The translations under genes were made by a program, and so were the position numbers. Of a DNA stretch of 64,000 nucleotides, positions 39,945 through 50,952 are shown piece after piece. Below the pieces are notes generated by a model. The model ran no database searches. It was not told the DNA's origin and saw only the letters and a list, made by a program, of their open reading frames with translations. Each line of letters begins with the position of its first letter. Within the stretch, counting starts at the first letter, position 1. The stretch lies in NCBI RefSeq assembly GCF_037102585.1, contig NW_027043821.1, forward strand, positions 620,001 through 684,000, given 5' to 3'. This DNA comes from Saccharomycopsis crataegensis. Taxonomy: Eukaryota; Ascomycota; Saccharomycetes; Ascoideales; Saccharomycopsidaceae.

Positions 39945-42212
39945 TCATCCAGCAACTTTGATTGCATCAGCCGCATCCCTAGCAACCCCACCACCAACTG
40001 GAACTTTGATACTGTCTGCTGCTGCTGCGGCAGCAGCAGCCAATATTTTTTCAGATCCTACATCTTTTGTAACTTTCTTCACTATCGAATCGGTAGTTGA
40101 CACCGATCCACCACCGAAAAACAATTTGAGCAAAAATAACACCAATACTGAGTGAATGGCGGTAAAATAAATCAAGAAAAAAGTTCTGGAGGTTTGATTT
40201 GTCAAGATGATCTTCAAGAAATTATAAAAATATTTCTCAGTACCATTCAACTTCTTATCGAGTTTTTTGGTGTTTTCATTTCCTAAAGTTTTCTGAAGCC
40301 AATGCAAACTCTTACTATTGGTAATGAAGCTAAATGATTCATAATCATCAAACAACACATCATAAGTGGTTGAAGAAAATTGATCACTATAAGGGTTGGC
40401 AGCCGCCGGTTTACCAGAACCTATGGCGGTAGGACCCGACCCTCTTGCAGATTTGCTCTGCAAAAACTTTACCTCGGTGGTCAAATTATTCACTTTAGTT
40501 TGCAAGACGGTGTTCTGTTTCTTTAAATCACCAATGGTTTTGGTGGTTTCTCTTAATTTGGTTTCCAATTCGGTGTTTTTTGAACGGAACCGGTCTCTTT
40601 GTTGAGTAATCAATGGCAAAAGCGAGTTGTTCCCACCGTTATCAGCGCCACCACCACCAATCATAGAGGAACTATCGTCAAAACCAGCAATCGATGCAGC
40701 CGGTGATATTTTACCGTTCCCATGAGAAGAAAACCTAGTAGATGGAGCAATGCTTCTGGCCGGCGGAAATCTTGAAACCCCGCTTATCATGCTCATGGCT
40801 TCCCAATTGTCATTATTTCCTCTAACATTAGATATGTCAGATTCTAACTTTTCATTGATTGACTGCAAGCTGGAAATTTGCGACTCTCTTCTCTTCAGAT
40901 TATCTGTCAATTGACGGATTTGTTGTTCAAGCTTGGAGCATTTGTTACGAAGTTCGACTAAATCGTTATTCAATTTGCGATTTCTCACCATCAAAGTATG
41001 ATCAATGGAGGAGTCTCCAGCGGATTTTTCATTATCAAGATCAACATCGAATTCAAACGATCTTAATATACTCAACTCATTCTTAATTTCATCATAATCA
41101 CTATGCTCATCAAGTTTTTGTTTAAGTTTAGAAAGTTTTTGAGAATATTCGGATTCTTTAGCTATTAAGTCTTTGGTGGCTTTAGAAAGTTCGGTATTGA
41201 GCTTTATAATTGTTCTTTTATCAGAGTTTGACTTTTGCAATAAAATTGAATTATTCTTTTCCAACATTAGATTGGATTCTCTCAACTTATTAAGTTTTTC
41301 ATCTTGTTCATAGGACTCTTCTAATTTACTCAAACTTTCTTTCAATTCTTGGTTTCTTTTCTCCAATTCTAATACCTTAGTCTTTGAATACTCTAAATCT
41401 CTTGTTGCTAAGTCAAGCTCCACTCTCAACGCGGATTTAGGCTCGACATCATTTAGATTCTCTGTGTGTTTCCCTGCATCAGTGTCATCTTCATCACCAT
41501 CATCCTCCTCCCCATCTTCATCATCATCATCACCTTGCAAAAGCTTGCTTTGCGATTTTAATTTGTTTTTAGAGATTTCATTAAGAGCCTTTAATTCTGA
41601 TACCTGTTTGGTCAACAATGCTATTTTCCGCTCGTATTTATTTTCGGTAACTTTGAATTTTCTTTCAGTCTCATCAATCCTGGACTTGTATTCATCATCT
41701 TTTAATAATAACTTGACTTTCAAACTCTCTGCGTGCTTTTGCTCCCCTTCAATGAGCTTGGCCTTCACGGTCTCATAATCTTTATACTTTAAGAGCTTCT
41801 CTTGAAGTTTAGCATTTTCGTCTTTTAATGCATCAATTTCTGAGGAAGTTTTAAAGGACTTCAAAGAGCTGGATAGCAAAGGTTTTGGATCGGGAGCTTC
41901 ACTAATATCTTTATAAACATTGAAAAACGCAGTCTCAACAAATTTTCCTTTTTTAGTCAAGTTATCAATTTCGTTTTGGTAAGCTTTAAGCAAAGGTTTA
42001 ATTTCATTGAGTTTCGCATCATCTTCTAGTTTCTTGAACTGCTTAGTCTTCGTGGCAAGATCTTTTCTGGAAATCAATAAACTCTTTTGATTTTCTTTGA
42101 TTTCCAACGCCTCATCGTCCAACTTCTTCTGGACCTCCGGCAAAGAAATCTCCTCCCACATTTTCAATGCCTTCTGGAAATTGAGGTATTCTTCATTTGG
42201 CTGATCCCCCAT
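39945..42212 (-). CDS. COY1: Golgi coiled-coil membrane protein Coy1 (CASP)
   Basis: Golgin anchored in the Golgi by a C-terminal membrane segment; Coy1 interacts with SNAREs and the COG complex in intra-Golgi retrograde transport. It has 755 residues. The N terminus ('FQKALKMWEEISLPEVQKKLDDEALEI') is the conserved CASP opening. The body is heptad-rich coiled coil from about 20 to 460, interrupted by an acidic insert near 230-250, followed by 'LPLITQQRDRFRSKNTELE', a strongly conserved CASP motif. The membrane segment is near 667-690 ('FFLIYFTAIHSVLVLFLLKLF'). Beyond it lies an extra tail of about 60 residues with an Ala8 run, whereas CASP proteins usually end a few residues after the anchor. 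That tail is the odd point. Confidence 0.92.
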   Translation of the reverse strand: MGDQPNEEYLNFQKALKMWEEISLPEVQKKLDDEALEIKENQKSLLISRKDLATKTKQFKKLEDDAKLNEIKPLLKAYQNEIDNLTKKGKFVETAFFNVYKDISEAPDPKPLLSSSLKSFKTSSEIDALKDENAKLQEKLLKYKDYETVKAKLIEGEQKHAESLKVKLLLKDDEYKSRIDETERKFKVTENKYERKIALLTKQVSELKALNEISKNKLKSQSKLLQGDDDDEDGEEDDGDEDDTDAGKHTENLNDVEPKSALRVELDLATRDLEYSKTKVLELEKRNQELKESLSKLEESYEQDEKLNKLRESNLMLEKNNSILLQKSNSDKRTIIKLNTELSKATKDLIAKESEYSQKLSKLKQKLDEHSDYDEIKNELSILRSFEFDVDLDNEKSAGDSSIDHTLMVRNRKLNNDLVELRNKCSKLEQQIRQLTDNLKRRESQISSLQSINEKLESDISNVRGNNDNWEAMSMISGVSRFPPARSIAPSTRFSSHGNGKISPAASIAGFDDSSSMIGGGGADNGGNNSLLPLITQQRDRFRSKNTELETKLRETTKTIGDLKKQNTVLQTKVNNLTTEVKFLQSKSARGSGPTAIGSGKPAAANPYSDQFSSTTYDVLFDDYESFSFITNSKSLHWLQKTLGNENTKKLDKKLNGTEKYFYNFLKIILTNQTSRTFFLIYFTAIHSVLVLFLLKLFFGGGSVSTTDSIVKKVTKDVGSEKILAAAAAAAADSIKVPVGGGVARDAADAIKVAG

Positions 42213-42456
42213 GATGCAAAATAATAATAATAATAATAGTGATAAAACTAACTATTAATACTCGTCTTCTTTCCTCATCACTGTAATTTGACAAGTTACT
42301 GCCTTTTTTTGATAGTGTCCTCAGAGTGCGCGTAGCGTTGTCGTCGGTGCTTGAAAATACCCGCCCGCCTCCAGAAACTTTTCAAAAACCTCTTTTAGTC
42401 AGACGGGAAGTTACCAATCGTCGTAGAGTTATCAAGAGATACCACCAAATATCACA
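42213..42456. promoter_or_regulatory. Divergent promoter between COY1 and the MFG1-like gene
   Basis: A 244-bp spacer shared by two divergent genes. It includes a locally GC-richer stretch (about 42327-42371) and AT-rich flanks. No specific site identified. Confidence 0.4.
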
Positions 42457-45400
42457 ATGGACTTTCTAGATCTTGAAAATGGCAATGAATTGGACTTGAA
42501 CTTGGAACAGTTGGGCAGGCCAAATATGGGATCTTCTGTCGATCCTTTCAGCCTATTGGACCAACCGCCCCAGCTCAAACAGCTACCTCAACAACAACAA
42601 CAACCTCCACCACCACCTCCTCAACAACAACAAGTGGGGCCTCCGCTATTAAAACAAAACCTAGTTGGAGCACCTGAGATGCCAATAATGTCGCCCCAGC
42701 AAACCCAACATCAGCTGCCCCAGTTCACTAATCGCCAAATGATGCCAAATACAATGGGCGTTAACATCGGTCTTAACATGAACCCTATGGGCATGGGAAT
42801 GGCCGGTACAAATGGTGCTAGTGCCCATCTGAACCCTCACATGGCCCAGCCAAATAGAATGAATAACACACCAAATGCCAATCCAGTGTCGGTTATGAAT
42901 GCTGCCACCGCAGCGATAACCAACTCTAATCTCGCCAAGCCAAATAATGGAATGGTCAATGTCGCTAACTTATCACCCCAACAATTGAATTCTTTGAAGG
43001 CTCGCCAAACATATTCCAATCTTCATAGACAACAGGAACAACAGTTGGCAATGATGCAGCAACAGCAGTATCAACAGCAGTTTCAGCAGATGCAACAACA
43101 ACAGATGCAACAACAGATGCAACAACAACAACACCAATCTCTACAACATCAAAACCATGCTCATCCTCAGCACCCGCAACATTATCAGCATCCACAACAG
43201 TTACAACATCCACAGCAATTGCAACAGCAGCTTCCACAGCAATTGCAACAACTGCATCCGCAACAACTACAGGACCCTCAACAACTTCAACAGCAACAAT
43301 TGCAACAACAACAGCTTCAACAACAACAGCTTCAACAGCAACAACTACAGCAGCAGCAGCAGCAGCTCCAACAACATCCACAACAGCTTCAACAACAACA
43401 TTCACAACAGTTACAACAGCTACAACATACACAGCAAAATAGACAATCTCAGCAACAAATTGGATTAGGCCAAATGAATCCAAACCTCACCCTTCAAAGT
43501 CAAGCTATGTATCGTCAATTGATGAGTAGACAGCAACAACAACAGCAACAACAGCAGCAGCAACAACAACAACAACAACAACAACAACCAAATATGATAC
43601 AACGTCAAATGATACCTCAAAACCTGCCACAAATGCAAAAGTTTCAACAACTTCAACAACAGCAGCAGCAACATCAACAACATCAACATCAACAAAAACA
43701 GCAGCAGCAGCAACAACAACAATCTCAACAAGCGCAACAACAACAACAACAAAAACAGCAACAATCTCAACAAGCGCAACAATCGCCACAGCTTCAGCAA
43801 GCCCCCCAACTCCAGCAGGCACAAAAAACTCAATCTGTGAAAAATAAAGCACAGCAGGTAATGCAACAGCTGCCAACAATTCAGTCACCTCAGTCGTTAA
43901 TACCCGATCAACAAACACAAGTGGCCTTCTTACCAAAACAAAAACAAGCATTTGGCAATAAAATAGGTAATCAACAACAGCATCAGGTCATGCAGCAGCT
44001 TAAAGCTCAATCGCCTGTGGTACAACAACCACAATCACAGCAGCAGGCCCCAATGCCCCACCCACATTCAGTTCTTCAACCAGGTCAATTACCAACTCTG
44101 ATTTCGCAGTCGGATCAAAATAATCAGCTAGGCATAGCCCAGTCATATGTTGGATCAGGTCTGCCTGCAGTCAATAATAATCGTAGTCCAGTTTTTACTC
44201 CCCCAATGTCTACTAAGTCTAATAATGAAAGTCCAATGAATTCAGCGCACACCCCGAAACGCGTTTCAATAAGTGTGCACAATACTCCGAGAAATCCACT
44301 GGCCCAATTGAAAAATGATACAAAAGATATGCCAGGAACCTCTACCGCAGCAAGAGTAGCAAAGATTAAGTCCAAGGATACCAAGAGAAATCTGAATGTC
44401 ATGAATACTAATCTTAATGCTAAAATTGATGTGGATGACACTATCGTTAAGAATAATCTTAAGAATATTACTAATTTGCGGGTCAAAAGTAATGACGATA
44501 AATCAATTCCTATGGGGTTATCGGGACCTCCATCATCATCAAGTCAAACAAATTCTTATCCGCTCACTAATCTGATGAATAGTATTAGTAGTGTTGAAAG
44601 GTTGATGCTTTTTAGGAAATTATTTGCGCAGTCTGCAAAGGCGAGGTTATTGAGCTTTGTTAATCTGATGACTAGTCAAAAATTACCATTCAATAATAAT
44701 GCCTCCAACGCTGGTAGTCCTACATTGACTTTCAGACATTTACAATATTGGGAAGCGGTAGTGGGGAAGTATTTCAATCCTAGGGGGTCGATCTTGAAAT
44801 ACGCCGATGTTCTGGAGCCCATGAAGAATAATTACAATAATGAAGCCAACCCACTTGAGTTTCAGTATCCGGTCATCTCAAAGTTCTTTCACACATTGAT
44901 CAAAGATGGGGTTCAAAAAATTGATGCAACTTTCAAGAATGTTCAAACGCATTTTGCTAATAATCTGGGCAATCAACGGATTGATGATAATCCCCAACAG
45001 GTGTTCTTGCAATGTAATGGAGAAATTTTGAGAAAGTATATTGATGGTTCAAACATTTCTTTCAATTGTGTAATGAGGGTCAGAATTAGTTGTCCACCAA
45101 TTGGCAGTTTAGATGGTAATCCTATTATGAATGCTTTGAATTCGGCAAATGAGGAAAACTTGAAGATTGATATCATGGACTTACAGAATTTGGGGTGTAC
45201 TAGATCGATCGATTACGATCAAATAGAACAGTTTGTTAAGAATAACAATCAAGAAGATATTGCCAAAGGGATGGCAGAAAACTTTCTCTGTGCACGGGCT
45301 GTGGGTCCATTTGGATTACTGTCATCGGCGATGGCGGCGTTGCAAACTATGGACGTAATGACCCTGTTGAAGCCATTGATGGATTTTCAAGTAAATACAA

Positions 45401-45810
45401 AAGTTGCCTCCCCTATTCAAGCATTTGATTCTCTTTTACAACAATACCAAAATGTCAATAGGTCACAGATGCCACAAAAAGGACCGCCACAAAAAACAAG
45501 GAAATTTTCCATGCAGATGACGCCTGCAGATGCGTTTGGAAGTTCCAGTGGGATTGGTAATGATGATAATGATAGTAACGATAATGATAATAATGATAGT
45601 AATGATAATGATAATGATGATGACGATAATAATAATAATAATGATAATGATAGTAATAGCAACTATGAGAATTATGCTAACTATAATAATAGTGTTTACA
45701 AACGTGGTTACGATCGCATGGGAAAGAATGATGGAGGCATCAGTCCTAAGTCAATGAATGTGGGGACAGTGCGGCCGCCATTGAAGCCTAACAAGAAGTC
45801 TAAACATTAG
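42457..45810 (+). CDS. MFG1: Gln-rich LIM-binding-domain regulator, MFG1-like
   Basis: A 1117-residue nuclear protein. Residues about 40-480 are dominated by Gln (with Pro/His), encoded by mixed CAA/CAG runs. A conserved domain follows at about 705-925, with 'SVERLMLFRKLFAQSAKARLL', 'LQYWEAVVGKYFNPRG', 'QYPVISKFFHTLIKDGVQKID' and 'LKIDIMDLQNLG', a pattern of the LIM-domain-binding (Ldb/Seuss) family. In Candida and Saccharomyces the family member Mfg1 joins Flo8 and Mss11 to drive filamentation, adhesion and invasive growth. The C terminus (about 1035-1075) is Asp/Asn-rich, then basic ('KPNKKSKH'). It is longer than S. cerevisiae Mfg1 (458) mainly through the Gln-rich part. Med15/Gal11 was considered because of the Gln runs, but the KIX domain is absent and the Ldb signature fits better. 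Confidence 0.8.
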   Translation: MDFLDLENGNELDLNLEQLGRPNMGSSVDPFSLLDQPPQLKQLPQQQQQPPPPPPQQQQVGPPLLKQNLVGAPEMPIMSPQQTQHQLPQFTNRQMMPNTMGVNIGLNMNPMGMGMAGTNGASAHLNPHMAQPNRMNNTPNANPVSVMNAATAAITNSNLAKPNNGMVNVANLSPQQLNSLKARQTYSNLHRQQEQQLAMMQQQQYQQQFQQMQQQQMQQQMQQQQHQSLQHQNHAHPQHPQHYQHPQQLQHPQQLQQQLPQQLQQLHPQQLQDPQQLQQQQLQQQQLQQQQLQQQQLQQQQQQLQQHPQQLQQQHSQQLQQLQHTQQNRQSQQQIGLGQMNPNLTLQSQAMYRQLMSRQQQQQQQQQQQQQQQQQQQPNMIQRQMIPQNLPQMQKFQQLQQQQQQHQQHQHQQKQQQQQQQQSQQAQQQQQQKQQQSQQAQQSPQLQQAPQLQQAQKTQSVKNKAQQVMQQLPTIQSPQSLIPDQQTQVAFLPKQKQAFGNKIGNQQQHQVMQQLKAQSPVVQQPQSQQQAPMPHPHSVLQPGQLPTLISQSDQNNQLGIAQSYVGSGLPAVNNNRSPVFTPPMSTKSNNESPMNSAHTPKRVSISVHNTPRNPLAQLKNDTKDMPGTSTAARVAKIKSKDTKRNLNVMNTNLNAKIDVDDTIVKNNLKNITNLRVKSNDDKSIPMGLSGPPSSSSQTNSYPLTNLMNSISSVERLMLFRKLFAQSAKARLLSFVNLMTSQKLPFNNNASNAGSPTLTFRHLQYWEAVVGKYFNPRGSILKYADVLEPMKNNYNNEANPLEFQYPVISKFFHTLIKDGVQKIDATFKNVQTHFANNLGNQRIDDNPQQVFLQCNGEILRKYIDGSNISFNCVMRVRISCPPIGSLDGNPIMNALNSANEENLKIDIMDLQNLGCTRSIDYDQIEQFVKNNNQEDIAKGMAENFLCARAVGPFGLLSSAMAALQTMDVMTLLKPLMDFQVNTKVASPIQAFDSLLQQYQNVNRSQMPQKGPPQKTRKFSMQMTPADAFGSSSGIGNDDNDSNDNDNNDSNDNDNDDDDNNNNNDNDSNSNYENYANYNNSVYKRGYDRMGKNDGGISPKSMNVGTVRPPLKPNKKSKH

Positions 45811-46450
45811 CGAATGGTTGATAGATCTTTCATATTTTTTGTGTGCGTGTGTGTGTGTGTGTGTTATTTTATTAGTTAATTTCCAGTTATTTTGCTTGTA
45901 CTCAGTTTATTTTGCATTTGTTTCACGCATATTTAGTTATTATTTAGTTTTATATTTGACCTTTTCTGTGCTATATTTTAATTGTTGGTTCATTAGATAA
46001 TAAATAATAATATGATATGTGGATGTGTATGACAACAGTAGTGCTGAAAGGGTGTGAAGATGTCTGGATGTCCGTCCTCATCACGTGAAAAGAGGTTTCC
46101 GCATCCGGAAGAATTCCCCCCCCCCCCTCAAGCAAATTTTATTAATAATAATAAATTCCCAGCAGCGTTGGGTGGATGTTTTTCCTTCTGCTAAGTACTA
46201 TTATTATTATCATCATCAACAGCCCCGTATATTTGATAGAGTGCGGAATATATTATCCCCTTGCTGTCCAGTTATTTCCCCCCGGTTATCATTATTATTA
46301 GCTTTGTTCTCTGCCTGATTGTTCCAGAGGCAACAAGTCGCACCGCAGGAAAAATCATCAACCCCCAACTGTACAATTAGGTCATAGCTATCAAACCTCT
46401 TTTCCACTTCATCATCATCACAAAAAAGTAAATAAATAAATAAGATCACC
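45811..46450. promoter_or_regulatory. Promoter region of SKO1
   Basis: No gene. It has a (GT)n tract at about 45841-45864, a C12 run at about 46116-46127 beside a TCACGTGA palindrome at about 46081-46088 (Cbf1-type E-box), and (ATT/ATC)n runs at about 46140-46220. The short leader before 46451 is A-rich. Confidence 0.45.
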
Positions 46451-48193
46451 ATGCAAAAGCCCCCTAGTTCTCTTAACCTCGAACCAAATCCTTTTGAACA
46501 ATCGTTCGCCTCAAAGCCAGCATCGATCACCGGAGATTCCCCCCTTCACGATGGCCCAAACAACCAAAACAACAACATTATCAATAACAAGGAAAGCATT
46601 ATTATCAACAACCATCACAATCATCATAGAAAAACCAAACTGACAACCTCAATCGGTAGTAATAACACTAATTCCTTCATCGATAAAACCAACCCTCCAG
46701 CTATCCATCTCTCTTCTAACAATTTGACTCCAGGAGGCACCAGGAAATTACCACTTCCCCAACTCTCTCCCAATGGACAATTCACTCCAGGGTTCATGAG
46801 CAATTATTTCAAAACGGGATTCACTCCCAATGAATCAGGTCTTCGTACCGGTTTGACTCCCGGAGGAATTCTTTCTGGACTAAGCGTGTTCACTCCTAGT
46901 GGGAACCTCTTCACTCCAAACTTTGTGAGTTTTTTGAATTCAAATCCGGAAAATAAGACTAATGGCGAAACCACAACACATTCTACACATCATACATCAA
47001 CAGCAATGCCTCCAATAGCAGCAGCAACAGCCCCGCCGATAACAACAACAACGACAACAACAACAACAACGACAACAACGGGTATACCGACGATTCCGGA
47101 ACTCAAGGGAGAAATGCCAGAGCCAAAAATTGAGGAGAAAGAAGAAAGTGCAAAGGAGACATTAGAGAAAGCAAGAGTTGGTCCACAACTACCACAATTA
47201 CCACCAGCACCACCACCAATGGATAATATCACCAAAAAGGAAAAAGTATCGCCAAAGAATGGGATGGAAAAACCAGCGGGAGAAAAAAAACCTGCAAGAA
47301 AAAGAAAGGCGGCTGATAAAGAGTCTAAGATTGCGGAACCCCAAGCATCAGCTAAGAAATCAAAGAAAGAAACGAAAAAGACTGCAAATAATAATAACAA
47401 TTATGATAATTCGCCAGCCATGGATAACTCCGGGGAAAATGATGGAGTTTCTGATGATGATAATATTAATCTTACCAAGGCTACTGTGTTTAGAAGATCG
47501 AAGAAAGAACTCAGCGAGGAAGATAAACGAAAGCTGTTTTTAGAACGTAATAGATTGGCAGCGTCCAAATGTCGTCAACGGAAGAAGCAAAATATCGAGA
47601 AAATGAAAACCGATCTACAATATTATCAAGGGGAACACGCCAGTTTACAAGGGGAAATCGGATCACTCAGGAAACAAATGGCGAGTATTAGAAATATTCT
47701 ATCGAATAATAAGCAACAGTTGATTGATTCGGTAGGGTTCGATTGCTTGAACCAACTTTTGATCTTGAGTTCTTCAGGAGCTAACGCTGCTCCATTGAGC
47801 ACCGTGATCCCAGGTCAAGGCCCCCACCTTGATCAGCCAATCCATCCCAATACTGCTGCCGCAGCGGTAGTTGCAGCAATGGGGGGACCAGGCACAGCTC
47901 CACCAGCCCCTGTTGCGGTCCCTCAACCTAAGGTTACTCAATTGGCTAATCCTGTGGTGGCGGTGGGGCCAACTTTACTACGCCAGCCAATCTCCTCCAA
48001 TGACCCAACCGTCGTTATTGTACCATCAGGACGAGCCTCGTCGCAACAACCACCACAACAATATATCACTTCACCTCCACAGCCGGCCGCGGTGTTAATC
48101 GCTGACACTGATGCTAATGCAGGTAATGATACTAGAATAATCCAATCGCAAAACTTGATCAATGGCATGTTACCATTGAATTCCAAGTGGTAA
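46451..48193 (+). CDS. SKO1: ATF/CREB-type bZIP factor Sko1
   Basis: Nuclear bZIP regulator acting downstream of the Hog1 MAP kinase: represses osmotic and oxidative stress genes with Cyc8-Tup1 and becomes an activator when phosphorylated. The 580-residue protein has, at about 75-165, the repeated TP motifs of the osmotic-stress domain ('FTPGFMSNYF', 'GLTPGGILSGL', 'FTPSGNLFTPNF'), plausible MAPK sites. A Thr run at about 195-210 and a Lys-rich segment near 265-310 follow. The bZIP lies at about 345-420: basic region 'ERNRLAASKCRQRKKQN', then heptads ('LQYYQGEHASLQGEIGSLRKQM'). The tail is Pro/Ala-rich. The basic region's NRLAASKCRQR and the TPG repeats separate it from Yap1 and Gcn4. Confidence 0.9.
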   Translation: MQKPPSSLNLEPNPFEQSFASKPASITGDSPLHDGPNNQNNNIINNKESIIINNHHNHHRKTKLTTSIGSNNTNSFIDKTNPPAIHLSSNNLTPGGTRKLPLPQLSPNGQFTPGFMSNYFKTGFTPNESGLRTGLTPGGILSGLSVFTPSGNLFTPNFVSFLNSNPENKTNGETTTHSTHHTSTAMPPIAAATAPPITTTTTTTTTTTTTGIPTIPELKGEMPEPKIEEKEESAKETLEKARVGPQLPQLPPAPPPMDNITKKEKVSPKNGMEKPAGEKKPARKRKAADKESKIAEPQASAKKSKKETKKTANNNNNYDNSPAMDNSGENDGVSDDDNINLTKATVFRRSKKELSEEDKRKLFLERNRLAASKCRQRKKQNIEKMKTDLQYYQGEHASLQGEIGSLRKQMASIRNILSNNKQQLIDSVGFDCLNQLLILSSSGANAAPLSTVIPGQGPHLDQPIHPNTAAAAVVAAMGGPGTAPPAPVAVPQPKVTQLANPVVAVGPTLLRQPISSNDPTVVIVPSGRASSQQPPQQYITSPPQPAAVLIADTDANAGNDTRIIQSQNLINGMLPLNSKW

Positions 48194-49206
48194 AGAAGAG
48201 CCTAATGTTTTGCAAAAAGCATTTAATTCATTTGTTGGAGGAGGAGGAGGAGGAGGAGGAGGAGGAGGGGCACATTAGTTATAATGCCCAGAAAAGTATT
48301 GAATCCCTCGAGTGGATCACAATCGGTTCTCAGCGTCTTTTATTTTACTAGTACAATGTCAATGTCTTTGGATATTATTATTGTTATCACTAGCCACAAA
48401 TTGCCAGGCAGAAAAAAAATAATAGCTATTCATGTTAATTATTATTTTATATTTTTAGTTATTCATTGCTTCATAATGCTTCATATTTTTTTCATAATTT
48501 TGCCCAACCCTCATCTTCGGTATCATTCTTATATTTATCCTTCTTTTCTTTTCTTTTTTAGTTGTTTCCTTCATTATGGTAGATTGCTTTTTTGGCTCTT
48601 TCTTTAGATTTTTATTAGCTTCGTTGCTTGATTATGTTCGACATAATATGTCTTTTTTTTTGCGCTATTTAATCGTTTCGGGTTAATAAGTTATTATAGA
48701 ATTATCAAGTATCTCTTTTTTTTTTTTGTATATTAGTGGTGTGTGTGTGTATGTATGTAAATCGGGAAGATCAAGAATGTAGACTTCCTGGAAAACGTAA
48801 AAACAGTTTTTGATAAAATAATAATTGATGAAAGAAAAGTGGCTGCTGTTACACGTTGAAACTATTAGAAATGATGGAATTACAGTTAGGTGATAATAGA
48901 ACATCTACCAGTGAAGAAAGTTTTATAAGATTTTTTTTATTCTTTAAAAATGCAACTAATAATTATGAGAAAATGCAGGAAAATATACTAAAAATACAGA
49001 GCAGATAAAATGAAAAAGTCCAGTCAATGACCGAGAATAATGGTGATGAAGAATGCAAATGGAAAAAAAGCAAAGCTAATGCAGTAATAAATTTGATGCA
49101 ACAAGATGATGAAGTTGAGGTGTAAAAGAGATTAAAAAATGCAGGTCATTATTGGAAGATAGAAGAAAGAAAAAGATTAAAATTGAAAAAGAGATTATTT
49201 TTTCTT
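48194..49206. other. Convergent 3' regions of SKO1 and PIR gene A
   Basis: No gene. Twelve or so GAG/GGA trinucleotides at about 48236-48270 follow the SKO1 stop by about 45 bases. T- and A-rich terminator-like sequence and a (GT)n tract at about 48738-48748 follow. Confidence 0.45.
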
Positions 49207-50037
49207 TTAACAATCGACCAAAGAAGTGACTTCCAAGTAAACTGGTTTACATTGAGCACCCAAAGATTCATCATACAAGTTGTAGAAAGTACCGGACAAA
49301 CATTGGTAGAAAGTGGTGGTTTCACCAATGGCCAAGTTACCGTCGTAGATAGACCAACCGGCAGCGTAGATAGCACCGGCTTGTGGTGGTGGACCATCGA
49401 ATTGGAATTGTCTGTTAGCGACAATAGAACCGATTCTACCTTTACCATCCTTCAAGATAGATTTTTCCAAAGTCATTTGCAAAGTACCATCGACTTTACA
49501 AGCAACGGCAGTAATACCATCTTTAGTGTTTTCGGCGGCAACAGTAGCGTTGACAGAAGCGGTAGAAGTGGCTTGGATTTGACCATCAGTAATTTGAGAA
49601 GCAACATTAGTGGTAAGAGTAGTGGCTTGGATTTGACCGTCACCAATTTGAGAAATAGCTTGAGCGTGAGTGGTGGTAGTAGCTTGAATTTGACCATCAC
49701 CGATTTGAGAGATTGGTTGGACAGTAGTAACTGGAGCAGTAGAAGTAGAAGCTTGAATTTGACCATCACCGATTTGAGAAATGGCTTGGGCGTGAGTGGT
49801 AGTGGTGGCGGTGGTAGCTTGGATTTGACCATCACCAATTTGGGAGACAACATCTCTCTTAGCAACAGAAGAGGAAGCGGCAGTGATTGGAACAACAGCA
49901 ATACCGAAAGTACCGTCGTAATCGGTAGTACCACCAGAGACCATAGCACTTGGAGTCAAAGTAGACCATGGTTCAGAAGGAACGTAGGCAGCGATGGCAG
50001 AACCAACGATAGCAGCAGTAGCGAGAGTGTACTTCAT
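49207..50037 (-). CDS. PIR cell-wall protein A
   Basis: Secreted protein with internal repeats, covalently linked to beta-1,3-glucan in the cell wall. 276 residues: signal peptide 1-17 or so ('[17 protein letters not shown]'), a short propeptide ending in the Kex2 site KR before '[13 protein letters not shown]', five PIR repeats (consensus [10 protein letters not shown]; the Gln in the repeat is the known alkali-labile link to glucan), then the C-terminal domain with cysteines in 'ACK', 'YQCLSG', 'AQCKP' and 'VDC'. All features of the Pir1/Hsp150/Cis3 family are intact. The 3' part is identical in DNA sequence to that of the divergent neighbour over 197 bp (49241-49437). TATATAA lies about 125 bp upstream at 50162-50168. 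Confidence 0.95.
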   Translation of the reverse strand: MKYTLATAAIVGSAIAAYVPSEPWSTLTPSAMVSGGTTDYDGTFGIAVVPITAASSSVAKRDVVSQIGDGQIQATTATTTTHAQAISQIGDGQIQASTSTAPVTTVQPISQIGDGQIQATTTTHAQAISQIGDGQIQATTLTTNVASQITDGQIQATSTASVNATVAAENTKDGITAVACKVDGTLQMTLEKSILKDGKGRIGSIVANRQFQFDGPPPQAGAIYAAGWSIYDGNLAIGETTTFYQCLSGTFYNLYDESLGAQCKPVYLEVTSLVDC

Positions 50038-50161
50038 TTTTTATTAGATATTGTTATTAGAGATATGAGAGTGAGTGAAACAGTAGAATGTTTTCGTTTG
50101 TTGATTGATGATAGAATAGAGAACTAACAAGGAATTGGTGAAGCAGAGGGTCGAAGGAGAG

Positions 50162-50168
50162 TTATATA
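50162..50168 (-). promoter_or_regulatory. TATA box of PIR gene A
   Basis: TATATAA read on the minus strand, about 125 bp upstream of the ATG at 50037. Position and sequence are typical for a strongly regulated yeast gene. Confidence 0.55.
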
Positions 50169-50952
50169 CTGGTGCTTCACAGGGCTGGCTGCATGTTGAC
50201 AGATTCTCTCGTCTAGCTGTGCAATGTGCGATGTGCGGGGCCCGTAACCACAGAGAAATTTTCCCCCTCCGTCTGTGTGAACATTGCGGCTAAAATTAGC
50301 AGACGACTGTTTGTTTGTTTTTTTATTTGTGTTAGTTTGCATGTGTGTAATTATTTCTTTATCTGTCTGTTTTGGAGAAGCAAAGATCAATATTACTACT
50401 GTATATGGAAATAGCTTCTCTATTAGGTGCCGTGAGTACAGTACAGTCTGTTCAACACAACCTGTCGGTGATATTGGGCTGAGTGGGCGCCCAAGGCTAA
50501 CAACGTCATCTGTCAAAAGGGCAATACCAAAACAACAACAATATGATTTCTATTAATAGTAGGGTTAGTACAGCACACCACAGTACACGCGGGACGGACA
50601 AGGCCTGGTTCCATTGACACTGCCCTGATTGGCTGCTGGCGGTTATAATAAATAATAGCATACTATGATTAATAGTAGTATCAATCCTAATATATCACAA
50701 CCACACTAGATCGTTATCCACTATCCTCCCATAACAGTATTATTGTGGTGGTGAGCACATTACATCACATCGCTGGCGTCCTCAGTCGTCGCCATCCACC
50801 GTCATCATCCGCCTGGACCGGGTGAGTATGTATGCACAACGCTGCATGCATGATTTTCCACCAAGGGGGGGTCGGCGCTAATTTTAGAAAAAATGGGACG
50901 AAAAAAAAACAAACAAAGGGATGCTGCAGCAGAGAACCCCCCGTCTACAAAG

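Noticed and set aside
42457-45810. Identification as Mediator subunit Med15/Gal11 on the basis of Gln-rich sequence
   Set aside because: The N-terminal KIX domain is missing, while the C-terminal half has a LIM-binding-domain pattern.
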